In this document: positions 24,264-34,993 of the stretch, in pieces
How the letters are laid out: each line of letters opens with the position of its first letter
Position numbering within the stretch: position 1 is the stretch's first letter
DNA from: Rhizorhabdus wittichii RW1
GTDB lineage: Bacteria; Pseudomonadota; Alphaproteobacteria; Sphingomonadales; Sphingomonadaceae
Length of the DNA: 64,000 bases
Assembly: GCA_000016765.1 (NCBI GenBank)
Contig: CP000699.1
Location: 1,426,001-1,490,000, forward strand
Direction: 5' to 3'
Program-made: the position numbers and the translations under genes
Notes under the pieces: generated by a model
What the model saw: only the letters and a program-made list of their open reading frames with translations
Database searches by the model: none
Told to the model about the DNA's origin: nothing

Positions 24264-27176
24264 TTACTTACCCTTCGCTTCGTGGCCGAGCGCGTCGGCA
24301 ATCAGTGCCGCCTGCTGGACGGCGTGGTTACGGGCGAGGCCGGTGGCCGTCGCGGCGGCGGCCTTGCGGCCGGCATAGACGGCGCGGCGCGGCGTGCCGC
24401 CCACGTCGGTCAGGACCTTCTCGATATAGGGCTCGACGAAGGTCCAGGCGCCCTGGTTCTTCGGCTCCTCCTGCGCCCAGACCACGGTTTCGAGGTTGGG
24501 CATCCGGCCCAGGCGCGTGATCAGCGCATCGGCCGGGAAGGGATAGAGCTGCTCGAGCCGCAGGATCGTCGTGTTGGCGTCCCCGGCCGCGTCGCGCGCC
24601 TCGGCCAGCTCGTAGAAGAGCTTGCCCGAGACCAGCACCACCCGGCGGACGTCCTTGTCCTCCGGCGGATTGTGGTCGGGAAGGACGCGCTGGAACCGGC
24701 TTTCGCCCAGCATCTCCTCGGTCGTCGACACCGCCGACTTGTGACGGAGCAGCGACTTCGGCGTCATGATGATCAGCGGCTTGCGGAACTGGCGGACCAT
24801 CTGCCGGCGCAGGATGTGGTAATAATTGGCCGGCGTCGTGCAGTTGGCGACCTGCATATTGTCCTCGGCGCAGAGCTGCAGATAGCGCTCCAGCCGGGCC
24901 GAGCTGTGCTCGGGTCCCTGCCCTTCATAGCCGTGCGGCAGCAGCATCACGAGGCCGTTGACGCGCAGCCACTTCGCCTCGCCCGACGAGATGAACTGGT
25001 CGATGATGACCTGCGCGCCGTTGGCGAAGTCGCCGAACTGGGCTTCCCACATGACAAGCGTGTTCGGCGCCGCCGACGCATAGCCATATTCGAAGCCGAG
25101 CACGCCGAATTCGGACAGCGGGCTGTCGAGCACCTGGAAGCGCCGGTCCATCGCCGAGAGCGGGATGTACTTGTGGCCGTCCTTCTGGTCGACCCAGACG
25201 GCGTGCCGCTGGCTGAAGGTGCCGCGGCCCGAATCCTGGCCCGACAGGCGGACGCCATAGCCGTCGCGCAGCAGCGAGCCGAAGGCGAGCGCCTCGGCGG
25301 TCGCCCAGTCGAAGCCGGCGCCCGACGCGAACATCTCCTTCTTCGCGTCGAGGATGCGGTTGAGCGTCTTGTGGATCGACAGCCCCTCGGGGACGGTCGT
25401 GAGCTGCCGGCCGAGATCCTCGAACAGCTCGGCCGAGATGCCGGTGACGGCGGCGCGGCGCTCGGTGATCGCCTCGCGCGGCTCGGCGAAGCCGGTCCAG
25501 TCGCCTTCGAACCAGTCGGCCTTGTTGACCTTGTAGCCCTTGCCCGCCTCGAACTCGGTTTCGAGATGGGCGACGAACTCGGCCTCGGCCTTGCCGGTCC
25601 ATTCGGCGTCGATGACGCCTTCCTGCACCAGACGCGCGCTGTAGATCGCGCTGACCGGCGGATGCTTGCGGATCGCCTCGTACATCAGCGGCTGGGTGAA
25701 GCCCGGCTCGTCGCCTTCGTTATGGCCGAAGCGGCGATAGCACCACATGTCGATCACGACGTCGCGCTTGAAGGTCTGGCGGAACTCGGTCGCCACCTTG
25801 CAGGCGAAGGTGACGGCCTCGGGATCGTCGCCGTTCACGTGCAGGATCGGCGCCTGCACCATCTTCGCGATGTCCGACGGATAGGGCGAGGAGCGCGCGA
25901 ACTGCGGCGAGGTGGTGAAGCCCACCTGGTTGTTGATCACGAAATGGATCGTGCCGCCGGTGTTGTAGCCGCGCAGGCCGGAGAAGCCGAAGCACTCCAT
26001 GATGATGCCCTGGCCCGCGAAGGCGGCGTCGCCGTGCAGCAGGATCGGCAGCACCTTCGACCGTTCGAGGTCGTCGAGCTTGGTCTGCTTGGCGCGCGAC
26101 TTGCCGAGCACCACCGGGTTGACGCATTCGAGGTGCGACGGGTTCGGCGCGAGGCTCAGGTGGACCTTGTTGCCGTCGAACTCACGGTCGGTCGAGGTGC
26201 CGAGGTGATATTTGACGTCGCCCGATCCGCCGACATCCTCCGGATTGGAGGAGCCGCCCGCGAACTCGTTGAAGATCGCGCGGTAGGGCTTCTCCATGAC
26301 GTTGGAGAGGACGTTGAGGCGGCCGCGATGGGCCATGCCGATCACGACCTCGTTCACGCCATAGGCGCCGGAATATTTGATCACCGCCTCGAGCGCGGGG
26401 ATCATCGATTCGCCGCCGTCGAGGCCGAAGCGCTTGGTGCCGACATATTTGCGGCCCAGGAACTTCTCCCACTGCTCGGAGTGGATCACCTTGTTGAGGA
26501 TCGCCTTCTTGCCCTCGGGCGTGAAGCTGATCTCGGCATCCTTGCCTTCCATCCGCGCCTGGAGGAAGCGCCGCTCCTCCACGTCGCCGATGTGCATATA
26601 TTCGACGCCGACATTGCCGCAGTAGTTCCTGCGGAGGATGGCGAGGATCTCGCGCGGGGTCGCCCAGTCGAGGCCCAGGAAGCCGGCGATGTAGACCTGC
26701 CGGTCCATGTCGGCCTCGGTGAAGCCGTGCCAGGCCGGGGTCAGGTCCTCCGTCTCCTCGCGCTGCGACAGGCCGAGCGGATCGAGATTGGCGAGCAGGT
26801 GGCCGCGCACCCGATAGGTGCGGATCAGCATGATCGCGCGGATCGAGTCGAGCGCGCGCTGCTCCACCTCGGCCGGCGTCGCGCCGGCAGCCGGCGCCGA
26901 AACGGCCGGCGCGGGTGCCCCACCGGCCTTGGCCGGCTTGGCGGGCACCTCCATCTGGGTGGGATCGAGCGCCGCGGTCAGCGCGTCGGTGCTGGTCGGC
27001 GGCCAGTTGGTGCGGGCCCAGCTCGGTCCCGAAACCCCCGCCTCGATGCCGGCGAAATAGTCCTGCCAGCTCGGCTCCACGCTCGACTTGTCCGAGCGAT
27101 ATTGACGATAAAGCGATTCAACGAAGGAAGCGCTAACTCCCTCCGGTCCGTCGAACTCGACGCCTTCGATGCCCAT
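24264..27176 (-). CDS. odhA: 2-oxoglutarate dehydrogenase E1 component
   Basis: This is the thiamine diphosphate-dependent decarboxylase of the TCA cycle. At 970 residues it fits the SucA family (about 930-1000). Visible are the N-terminal [20 protein letters not shown] linking segment, [20 protein letters not shown], and the ThDP/Mg region [40 protein letters not shown] and the C-terminal [14 protein letters not shown] are also present. An Ala/Pro-rich linker lies near residues 90-110. ATG 27176 is chosen with AAGGA about 7 bases upstream; GTG 27200 is an alternative 8 codons earlier. odhB begins 1 bp after its stop. Confidence 0.96.
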   Translation of the reverse strand: MGIEGVEFDGPEGVSASFVESLYRQYRSDKSSVEPSWQDYFAGIEAGVSGPSWARTNWPPTSTDALTAALDPTQMEVPAKPAKAGGAPAPAVSAPAAGATPAEVEQRALDSIRAIMLIRTYRVRGHLLANLDPLGLSQREETEDLTPAWHGFTEADMDRQVYIAGFLGLDWATPREILAILRRNYCGNVGVEYMHIGDVEERRFLQARMEGKDAEISFTPEGKKAILNKVIHSEQWEKFLGRKYVGTKRFGLDGGESMIPALEAVIKYSGAYGVNEVVIGMAHRGRLNVLSNVMEKPYRAIFNEFAGGSSNPEDVGGSGDVKYHLGTSTDREFDGNKVHLSLAPNPSHLECVNPVVLGKSRAKQTKLDDLERSKVLPILLHGDAAFAGQGIIMECFGFSGLRGYNTGGTIHFVINNQVGFTTSPQFARSSPYPSDIAKMVQAPILHVNGDDPEAVTFACKVATEFRQTFKRDVVIDMWCYRRFGHNEGDEPGFTQPLMYEAIRKHPPVSAIYSARLVQEGVIDAEWTGKAEAEFVAHLETEFEAGKGYKVNKADWFEGDWTGFAEPREAITERRAAVTGISAELFEDLGRQLTTVPEGLSIHKTLNRILDAKKEMFASGAGFDWATAEALAFGSLLRDGYGVRLSGQDSGRGTFSQRHAVWVDQKDGHKYIPLSAMDRRFQVLDSPLSEFGVLGFEYGYASAAPNTLVMWEAQFGDFANGAQVIIDQFISSGEAKWLRVNGLVMLLPHGYEGQGPEHSSARLERYLQLCAEDNMQVANCTTPANYYHILRRQMVRQFRKPLIIMTPKSLLRHKSAVSTTEEMLGESRFQRVLPDHNPPEDKDVRRVVLVSGKLFYELAEARDAAGDANTTILRLEQLYPFPADALITRLGRMPNLETVVWAQEEPKNQGAWTFVEPYIEKVLTDVGGTPRRAVYAGRKAAAATATGLARNHAVQQAALIADALGHEAKGK

Positions 27177-27273
27177 CTCACCATCCTTGTCTGCACCCAC
27201 CCCGGGACTTAGGCCCGAAGCACAGCAACGTGGGTTGATACACTTGATGTACGTTAACCTGGCGTGAAACGCC

Positions 27274-27293
27274 GCCCCGCCGGATGGCGGGGC
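27274..27293 (-). terminator. Hairpin between sucD and odhA
   Basis: An 8-bp perfect GC stem (27274-27281 with 27286-27293) with a 4-base loop lies 10 bp after the sucD stop on the minus strand. The following T-run is short (GCGTTTCA), so it may attenuate rather than stop transcription into odhA. The remaining ~100 bp before odhA probably contains a promoter, but I could not define one. Confidence 0.55.
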
Positions 27294-27302
27294 TGGTATT
27301 TT

Positions 27303-28187
27303 TTAACCCTTCAGAACCTCCGCCAGGGTCGTGCCGAGCTCCGAGGGGCTCGCCGCGACCTTGATGCCCGCCGCTTCCATGGCGGCGATCTTGTCTTCGG
27401 CGCCGCCCTGGCCGCCCGAGACGATCGCCCCGGCGTGGCCCATGCGGCGGCCCGGAGGCGCCGTGCGACCGGCAATGAAGCCCGCCATGGGCTTCTTGCG
27501 GCCGCGCTTCGCCTCGTCGCGCAGGAACTGCGCGGCTTCTTCCTCGGCCGACCCGCCGATCTCGCCGATCATGATGATCGACTTGGTCTCGTCGTCGGCC
27601 AGGAACAGTTCGAGCACGTCGATGAAGTTGGTCCCGTTGACCGGGTCACCGCCGATGCCGACCGCGGTGGTCTGGCCCAGGCCGATGGCCGAGGTCTGGA
27701 ACACCGCTTCATAGGTAAGCGTCCCCGAGCGGGAAACAACGCCCACCGAGCCCTTCTGGAAGATCGAACCCGGCATGATGCCGATCTTGCACTCGTTCGG
27801 GGTCAGGACACCCGGGCAATTCGGTCCGATCAGGCGCGACTTGGAACCCTGCAGGGCACGCTTCACCCGGATCATGTCGATCACGGGAATGCCCTCGGTG
27901 ATGCAGACGATGAGGGGAACCTCGGCGTCGATCGCCTCCAGGATCGAGTCGGCCGCGAAGGGCGGCGGAACGTAGATGACGCTGGCGTCAGCGCCGGTGG
28001 CGGCCACCGCCTCGTGGACGGTGTCGAAGTTCGGCAGGCCGATATGGGTGGTGCCACCCTTGCCCGGCGTGACGCCGCCGACCATTTGCGTACCGTAGGC
28101 GAGCGCCTGTTCGGTATGAAAGGTGCCGGTGTTGCCGGTCATACCCTGAGTGATGACCTTGGTATTCTTGTTGACCAGGATACTCAT
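27303..28187 (-). CDS. sucD: Succinate-CoA ligase (ADP-forming) alpha subunit
   Basis: This subunit binds CoA and carries the phosphohistidine of succinyl-CoA synthetase. The 294-residue protein has the N-terminal Rossmann fold ([20 protein letters not shown]), [20 protein letters not shown], and [20 protein letters not shown]. The phosphorylated histidine is in [18 protein letters not shown] near residue 255. The beta subunit gene sucC, which precedes sucD in many alphaproteobacteria, is not present: the gene directly upstream is mdh, 51 bp away. Confidence 0.96.
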   Translation of the reverse strand: MSILVNKNTKVITQGMTGNTGTFHTEQALAYGTQMVGGVTPGKGGTTHIGLPNFDTVHEAVAATGADASVIYVPPPFAADSILEAIDAEVPLIVCITEGIPVIDMIRVKRALQGSKSRLIGPNCPGVLTPNECKIGIMPGSIFQKGSVGVVSRSGTLTYEAVFQTSAIGLGQTTAVGIGGDPVNGTNFIDVLELFLADDETKSIIMIGEIGGSAEEEAAQFLRDEAKRGRKKPMAGFIAGRTAPPGRRMGHAGAIVSGGQGGAEDKIAAMEAAGIKVAASPSELGTTLAEVLKG

Positions 28188-28238
28188 GTGCCTGTCGAAC
28201 CTTCCTTTTTCCCTGGGGAGGGCGATTCCAATGCGGGT

Positions 28239-29432
<1,194 letters not shown>

Positions 29433-29464
29433 CTAGCATCGATCCGACAACGGGGGTTGGGGCA

Positions 29465-32434
29465 ATGCGAAAACACGTCGTTCTGGCGGTGACGATGGCG
29501 ATGGCGGGCGTTCTCGCGACATCGGCGCCCGCCTTGTCCGCAGCGCGGCCGGCCAGCGCCGCCGGCCCGTCGCCGGCCGAAAAGGCGCGGCTGGAGAAGA
29601 TGCGCAAGGCCGCCGACGACCTGGACGAAGGCGCCGATCCGGCGGCCTATCGCAAGGCGTGGGAAGCGGTGCTGGCCTATGGCGAGACGCTCTATCCCGC
29701 CGGACACCCCGAGCTGGCCTGGCTGGAGGGCGAACTCGTCACCGCCGATTATCTGCAAGGCGACGTCACCGGCGCGCTCGCACGGGCCGAACGCCTGGGC
29801 GCGCGGCTCGAAGCCGGCGGCCCCGAATATCGCGACCGGCGGATGGAGCTGGCCAATGCCCAGGTCGTGATCCTGATGACGCTCAGCGACCATGATCGCG
29901 CGCGCAAGCTCGCCGCCCAGGTCCTCGAATGGCGGATCGCCAGGAGCGAGGGCAAGCCGAGCAGCAACGTCGCCGCGGCCTATTCCAACTACGCCAATGC
30001 GGAGTTCGAGTTCGGCAATTTCGACAAGGCGATCGAGCTGGTCCGCAAGGCGAATGCCGAGGACCGCCGTCACGAGACCATCCCGGTGAACGCCGCGCCG
30101 CGCTTTGCCAACCTGCCGGTCTTCCTCCTGCAGTCGGGCCGGCTGGAAGAGGCGATCGAGGAAGCGCGCGCGACGCAGGCGACGCTGGAGGGCTTCATGC
30201 CCAAGGGCCATCCCTATCTGGCGACCAACCTCAATACCCTCGCCCGGATATTGCTCACGCTCGGTCGCCCCGGCGAGGCGGAGACGGTGTCGCGCAAGGC
30301 CGTGGACATCGCCGTGGCACGCTTCGGCCAGAGCCAGCAGGCGGTGAGCTACATGGTCACGGTCGCGCAGGCGCTGATCGCCCAGGGCAAGACCGACGAG
30401 GCGATCGCCACCGCGCGCCAGGCGGCGGACATCCTGACCAAGGGGATCGGCCCGGACGCCCAGCGCACGCTGATGGCGCGCGAAAGCTATGCCGATGCGA
30501 TCGCCGCCTCGGGCGATCGCGAGCAGGCCATCGCGATCCTGCGCGAGGTGAACGCGACGCGCGACCGCAAGCTGCCGCCCTTCCACCGCGACCGCATCAC
30601 CGGCCGCGACCAGCTCGCGATCTTCTCGTTCGAGCAGGGCGACATGGCGGCGGCGAAGACCGCCCAGACGGAGGCGCAGGCCCTGCGCCGCTCGACCTTC
30701 CCCGCCGAAGATATCGCCAACCTCACCGGCGAGGCGCGGCTGGGCGCGATCGAAGTGCATGGCGGCGACAAGGCGGGCGGGCTGAAACGCGTCGAGGCGG
30801 CGGCGGCGCTGCTCGACGAACGGCTCGCCCGGCTGCGTGCGGCCGGCACCCGGCGATCGGGCCTCGAGCTCGAGATCCGGGCCGCCTATGGCTGGGCGCT
30901 CGATGCGGCGGTGACCGCCGGCGACGAGGCGCTGGCCTTCCGCCTGGCCCAGCGGATGATGGAGAGCTCGGCGGGGCGCGCCGTACAGGAGGAGGAAGCG
31001 CGATCGGTAGCCGGCGATCCGCAACTGGCCGAGCTCATCCGCGAGCGCCAGGACGCCGCGATCGAGCTAGAAGCCCTGCTCGACCGCCAGCTTCGCCTCG
31101 CGGGACGTGGCGCCGACACGGCGACGATCGAAGCGGTGGCCGGCCAGCGCAAGGCGGCCGCCGTGCGGCTGGAACAGCGCACCGCCGCCCTGGCCGCCCG
31201 CGCGCCCCAACTCGTCGCGCCGGCGGGCTCGGAGCCGCTCACGCTCGAAAGCGTGCGCGAGGCGCTCCGATCCGACGAGGCATTGTTGATCGCCGGGGTG
31301 TCCGAAAGCCGCACCACCCTGTTCGCCATCACGCGGGATCGCGTGTCGATGGCCATGTCCCCGGCCACCGCGCAACAGATCGCGACGCTGGTGACCAGGC
31401 TCCGCACGGGCATCAGCCTACAGGCAGCGGCAGGGGCCGGACGAAGCTTCGCCCTCCGCGCCGCATCGCCGACCCGCGCCGCGATCTCGGATGACCGGAC
31501 GGCAACGGGTTTCGATTTCGATGCCTCGGCACGACTGCACGACATCCTGTTTCCCAAGGCCATTCGGAGCACGATAGCGAACAGGTCCCGCCTGCTGGTC
31601 GCGGCCAATGCGAGCCTGACGACGCTTCCCCTCGCCGTGCTCGCGCCGCAACGGAGCGATCCGACCCTGCGCAATGCGCATTGGCTGATCCGGGACCATG
31701 TCCTCGTCACCCTGCCGTCCATCGCCAGCGTCACGTCCGCCCGCTCGACCGGCACCGGACGGAAGGTGCACAGCTTCTTCGCGGTCGGCGCGCCGGAGCT
31801 GGCGCCCGCGGGAACGGCCATGGCGTTCCGGTCGGCCGACATGGCCCGGCAGGTCCGGGACCTGCCCGCGCTGCCCGCCACGGAGCCCGAGCTTCGCACC
31901 GTCGGCCGCGCGCTCGCGGCGCCCGAGCAATCAATCCTCACCGGCAGCCGCGCGACCGAGCAGGCGATCCGCACCGCCGACCTGACGCGCACCAACGTCC
32001 TCGCCTTCGCCACCCACGGCCTGATGGCCGGCGATCTCGACGGGCTCGACGAGCCCGCGCTGGTGATGACCCCGGGCGGCTCCGACGACGGGCTGCTCAC
32101 CGCCAGCGAGATCATGCGCCTGCGCCTGGCCGCGGACTGGGTGATCCTGTCCGCCTGCAACACGGCGGCGGGCGGCAGCGGCGACGACAGCGGCCTGGCC
32201 GGCATCGCCCGGGCCTTCCTCTATGCGGGGGGCCGCAACCTGCTGGCGTCGCACTGGGCCGTCCGCGACGATGCCGCGGCCTATCTCTCGGTCGGAACCG
32301 TCCGGAAATATGGACGCGGCGAAGACCCCGCGCGGGCGCTGCGCGAGGCGATGCTGCGGATGATCGACAAGCGGCCGTTCGAAGGAGCCGAGCAGCCGGT
32401 CAACTGGGCGCCCTTCGTCTTCGTCGGGCGTTAG
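29465..32434 (+). CDS. Exported TPR and CHAT-domain protein (putative caspase-like peptidase)
   Basis: This is a 989-residue protein. Residues 1-30 form a signal peptide (RKHVVLAVTMAMAGVLATSA, APALSAARPA). Residues about 40-480 are helical TPR-like repeats (for example ATNLNTLARILLTLGRPGEA). A coiled-coil stretch follows near 500-590, and a CHAT domain covers about 640-985. The probable catalytic pair is His851 in FATHGLMAGD and Cys898 in VILSACNTAAGG; both are present. CHAT domains are relatives of caspases and separase, usually fused to TPRs, and most are of unknown substrate. Export to the periplasm or surface is predicted from the signal peptide. No partner gene stands out; zapE is convergent downstream. 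Confidence 0.88.
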   Translation: MRKHVVLAVTMAMAGVLATSAPALSAARPASAAGPSPAEKARLEKMRKAADDLDEGADPAAYRKAWEAVLAYGETLYPAGHPELAWLEGELVTADYLQGDVTGALARAERLGARLEAGGPEYRDRRMELANAQVVILMTLSDHDRARKLAAQVLEWRIARSEGKPSSNVAAAYSNYANAEFEFGNFDKAIELVRKANAEDRRHETIPVNAAPRFANLPVFLLQSGRLEEAIEEARATQATLEGFMPKGHPYLATNLNTLARILLTLGRPGEAETVSRKAVDIAVARFGQSQQAVSYMVTVAQALIAQGKTDEAIATARQAADILTKGIGPDAQRTLMARESYADAIAASGDREQAIAILREVNATRDRKLPPFHRDRITGRDQLAIFSFEQGDMAAAKTAQTEAQALRRSTFPAEDIANLTGEARLGAIEVHGGDKAGGLKRVEAAAALLDERLARLRAAGTRRSGLELEIRAAYGWALDAAVTAGDEALAFRLAQRMMESSAGRAVQEEEARSVAGDPQLAELIRERQDAAIELEALLDRQLRLAGRGADTATIEAVAGQRKAAAVRLEQRTAALAARAPQLVAPAGSEPLTLESVREALRSDEALLIAGVSESRTTLFAITRDRVSMAMSPATAQQIATLVTRLRTGISLQAAAGAGRSFALRAASPTRAAISDDRTATGFDFDASARLHDILFPKAIRSTIANRSRLLVAANASLTTLPLAVLAPQRSDPTLRNAHWLIRDHVLVTLPSIASVTSARSTGTGRKVHSFFAVGAPELAPAGTAMAFRSADMARQVRDLPALPATEPELRTVGRALAAPEQSILTGSRATEQAIRTADLTRTNVLAFATHGLMAGDLDGLDEPALVMTPGGSDDGLLTASEIMRLRLAADWVILSACNTAAGGSGDDSGLAGIARAFLYAGGRNLLASHWAVRDDAAAYLSVGTVRKYGRGEDPARALREAMLRMIDKRPFEGAEQPVNWAPFVFVGR

Positions 32435-32441
32435 ACTGGCG

Positions 32442-32469
32442 CGTCATGCCGGCGGAGACCGGCATGACG
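32442..32469. terminator. Palindromic element/terminator after the CHAT gene
   Basis: An 11-bp perfect stem (32442-32452 with 32459-32469) with a 6-base loop lies 8 bp after the CHAT stop and 36 bp before the convergent zapE stop. Its CGTCAT ends match the dispersed palindromes in this window. Confidence 0.6.
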
Positions 32470-32504
32470 AACAAGGGTGGACCCGCAACGAGTCCAAACG
32501 GGGC

Positions 32505-33623
32505 CTATTCCTCCAAGCCGTGGCCGGCGGCGAGATAGTCCTGGCTGCGCATCTCCATCAGCCGCGAGACGGTGCGCTCGAACTCGAAGGCGCCGTCGCC
32601 GTCGGGATAGAGCGCCTCGGGCTCGGCGTCGGCGGCGGCCAGCAGCTTGACCTTATGTTCGTAGAGCGCGTCGATCAGCACCTTGAAGCGGGCCGCCTCG
32701 TTGCGCTTCTCGGGCGTCAGCAGGGGAATGCCGACGATGATCACGGTGTGATAGTTGCGCGCGATCGCCAGATAGTCGGCGGCGCCCCGCGCCTCGGCGC
32801 AGAGCCGCTTGAACGAGAAGACCGCGACGCCCTTCAGGCTCTTGGGCACGTGCAGGGTGCGCCCGCCCGGCACCGCGATGTCGGCGGTCGGGACGTGCGC
32901 GCGGTCCTCGGGCGGATAGTCGGTCAGCCGGAAGAAAGCCTCCGACACCGCCGCGGTCGCGGCCGGGCCGTTCGGCGCGTACCAGACCGGCATGCCGCCC
33001 AGCCGTTCGAGCCGATAGTCGGTCGGCCCGTTGAGCGACAGCACGTCGAGACGAGCCTCGATCAGGTCGATGAAGGGCAGGAAGAGCTGCCGGTTGAGCC
33101 CGTCCTTGTAGAGATCGCGCGGCGGCCGGTTGGAGGTCGTCACCACCGTCACCCCGGCGTCGACGATCAGCCCGGTGAACAACCGGCTGAGGATCGCCGC
33201 GTCGGCCATGTTGTTGACGACCATCTCGTCGAAGGCGAGCAGCTTCGCCTCGGCGGCGATCGCCTCGACCACCGGCGGGATCGGATCGCCCTTCTCCTTG
33301 GCGCGCTCGACCCGCAGCCGCTCGTGCACCTCGATCATGAACTCGTGGAAATGGACGCGCCGCTTCGCGCCGATCCGGACGCAGTCGTAGAACAGGTCCA
33401 TCAGCATCGACTTGCCGCGGCCGACCCCGCCCCACATGTAGAGGCCGCGCACCGGCGGCGGCGCCTTGCGCAGCATCCGCCACAGCACGCTGCCCTTGGC
33501 CGGCTGCTCCTCCAGCGCCAGCGCCAGGGCGTTGAGCCGTTCGACGGTGGCGCGCTGGTCGGGGTCCGGGCGCAGCTCGCCGGCGGCGACCAGTTCCTCG
33601 TAGCGGGCGACGACGCCGGTCAT
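32505..33623 (-). CDS. zapE: Cell division protein ZapE (AFG1-family ATPase)
   Basis: This is a 372-residue P-loop ATPase of the AFG1/ZapE family, which associates with the FtsZ ring in bacteria. Walker A is GGVGRGKSMLMDLFYD near residue 67. The signature HFHEFMIEVHERL and Walker B LLAFDEMVVNNMADAAILSR follow. Further motifs are TSNRPPRDLYKDGLNRQLFL and, near the C-terminus, LFYDC/ALYEH-type segments typical of the family. ATG 33623 overlaps the stop of the upstream thioesterase gene (ATGA on the minus strand), so the two are coupled. Length is normal. Confidence 0.93.
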   Translation of the reverse strand: MTGVVARYEELVAAGELRPDPDQRATVERLNALALALEEQPAKGSVLWRMLRKAPPPVRGLYMWGGVGRGKSMLMDLFYDCVRIGAKRRVHFHEFMIEVHERLRVERAKEKGDPIPPVVEAIAAEAKLLAFDEMVVNNMADAAILSRLFTGLIVDAGVTVVTTSNRPPRDLYKDGLNRQLFLPFIDLIEARLDVLSLNGPTDYRLERLGGMPVWYAPNGPAATAAVSEAFFRLTDYPPEDRAHVPTADIAVPGGRTLHVPKSLKGVAVFSFKRLCAEARGAADYLAIARNYHTVIIVGIPLLTPEKRNEAARFKVLIDALYEHKVKLLAAADAEPEALYPDGDGAFEFERTVSRLMEMRSQDYLAAGHGLEE

Positions 33624-34069
33624 GACGCCGCCTTGCGGACGATCGCCATGAAGCTGGCGACCATGGCATCGCGCTGCTCGACCGTCCCGCGCAGGAAGAT
33701 CATGCGCCCGGTCTCGCGGGTGACCTCGACAATCAGGTCGATCGGGTCGTCGATGTCGGCCGCGCCGGCGAACTGGGTGCTCAGTTCGACCGTGACGCCG
33801 CGCGGCGAGCGCGCATCGCCCAGCGCCAGCGGCGCGACGAACAGGCCGACGTCGATGAAGGTCAGCAGCGCGCCGCCATGGACCTTGTTGCCGAGATTGG
33901 CATGACGCTGCTGCGGGAACAGGCGCAGCAGCGCCCGGTCGCCGTCGCGGCGCACGGCGAGGTCGCCGAGCACCGCGTTGAAGCGATCCTGCGCCTTGAT
34001 CTCCCACCGGGACCAGCCCGGCATGTCGGGGTGCGGACCGAAGCGGTAGAGGTCCGTGTCTATTTCCAC
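33620..34069 (-). CDS. PaaI-type hotdog thioesterase
   Basis: This is a 149-residue single hotdog-fold protein of the PaaI/4-hydroxybenzoyl-CoA thioesterase superfamily. The core motif is NKVHGGALLTFIDVGLF, in which HGG and the following acidic residue form the active site. The second half has VTVELSTQFAGAADIDDPID and IFLRGTVEQRDAMVASFMAI. The physiological acyl-CoA is unknown. The start is GTG 34069, the only plausible in-frame start before the conserved region. It is coupled to zapE downstream and begins 19 bp after the sdhB stop, so it may be read from the sdhB transcript. Confidence 0.85.
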   Translation of the reverse strand: MEIDTDLYRFGPHPDMPGWSRWEIKAQDRFNAVLGDLAVRRDGDRALLRLFPQQRHANLGNKVHGGALLTFIDVGLFVAPLALGDARSPRGVTVELSTQFAGAADIDDPIDLIVEVTRETGRMIFLRGTVEQRDAMVASFMAIVRKAAS

Positions 34070-34088
34070 GACGACGCGATGAACCGGA

Positions 34089-34874
34089 TCAGAGCTGCCG
34101 CTCGACCACCATCTTCTTGATCTCGCCGATCGCCTTGGCCGGGCTCAGGCCCTTGGGGCAGACATTGGCGCAGTTCATGATCGTGTGGCAGCGATAGAGA
34201 CGGAACGGATCCTCGAGCTCGTCGAGCCGCTCGCCGGTCATCTCGTCGCGGCTGTCGGCCAGCCAGCGATAGGCCTGGAGCAGGATCGCCGGGCCGAGGA
34301 ACTTGTCGCTGTTCCACCAGTAGCTCGGGCACGATGTCGAGCAGCAGGCGCACAGGATGCACTCGTAGAGGCCGTCGAGCTTGTTGCGGTCGTCGGGCGA
34401 CTGCAACCGCTCCTTGCCCGAGGGGGCCGGGGTGACGGTCTTCAGCCAGGGCTGGATCGACGCATATTGCGCATAGAAATGCGTGAAGTCCGGAACGAGG
34501 TCCTTGATCACGTCCATGTGCGGCAGCGGGGTGATGCGGACCTCGCCCTTGCAGTCCTCGATCGCGGTGGTGCAGGCGAGGCCGTTCTTGCCGTTCATGT
34601 TCATCGAGCAGGAACCGCAGATGCCCTCGCGGCACGAGCGGCGGAAGGTGACCGACGGGTCCTGCTCGCTCTTGATCTTGATCAGCGCGTCGAGGACCAT
34701 CGGGCCGCATTCGGCGAGGTCGACCTCGAACGTGTCGTAGCGCGGATTCTCGCCGCTGTCGGGATCGTAGCGATAGATCTTGAAGGACTTCACGTCCTTC
34801 GCGTCGGGGGCCGCCTTGTGGACCTTGCCGTTCTTCTTGATCTTGCTGTTCTTCGGAAGCGCGAACTCGGCCAT
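34089..34874 (-). CDS. sdhB: Succinate dehydrogenase iron-sulfur subunit
   Basis: This subunit carries electrons from the flavin subunit to the quinone site of complex II. The 261-residue protein has the [2Fe-2S] ligands in [20 protein letters not shown] plus the following AC, the [4Fe-4S] cluster motif [12 protein letters not shown], and the [3Fe-4S] ligands in [18 protein letters not shown] 34874 was chosen as the start of the conserved sequence. Unusually it stands alone: sdhC, sdhD and sdhA lie at 40149-42732 on the same strand, with five other genes in between. Confidence 0.96.
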   Translation of the reverse strand: MAEFALPKNSKIKKNGKVHKAAPDAKDVKSFKIYRYDPDSGENPRYDTFEVDLAECGPMVLDALIKIKSEQDPSVTFRRSCREGICGSCSMNMNGKNGLACTTAIEDCKGEVRITPLPHMDVIKDLVPDFTHFYAQYASIQPWLKTVTPAPSGKERLQSPDDRNKLDGLYECILCACCSTSCPSYWWNSDKFLGPAILLQAYRWLADSRDEMTGERLDELEDPFRLYRCHTIMNCANVCPKGLSPAKAIGEIKKMVVERQL

Positions 34875-34993
34875 GACTCGATCCCCCTGCTTGGTTGGAT
34901 GCCGCGATAGCGAATGAATTCGCACGGCTCAACACCTGAGCGCATCTGTATAGCATCCCTTGAACCGCCAAGGGGATAAACTAAAGCAGGCGC

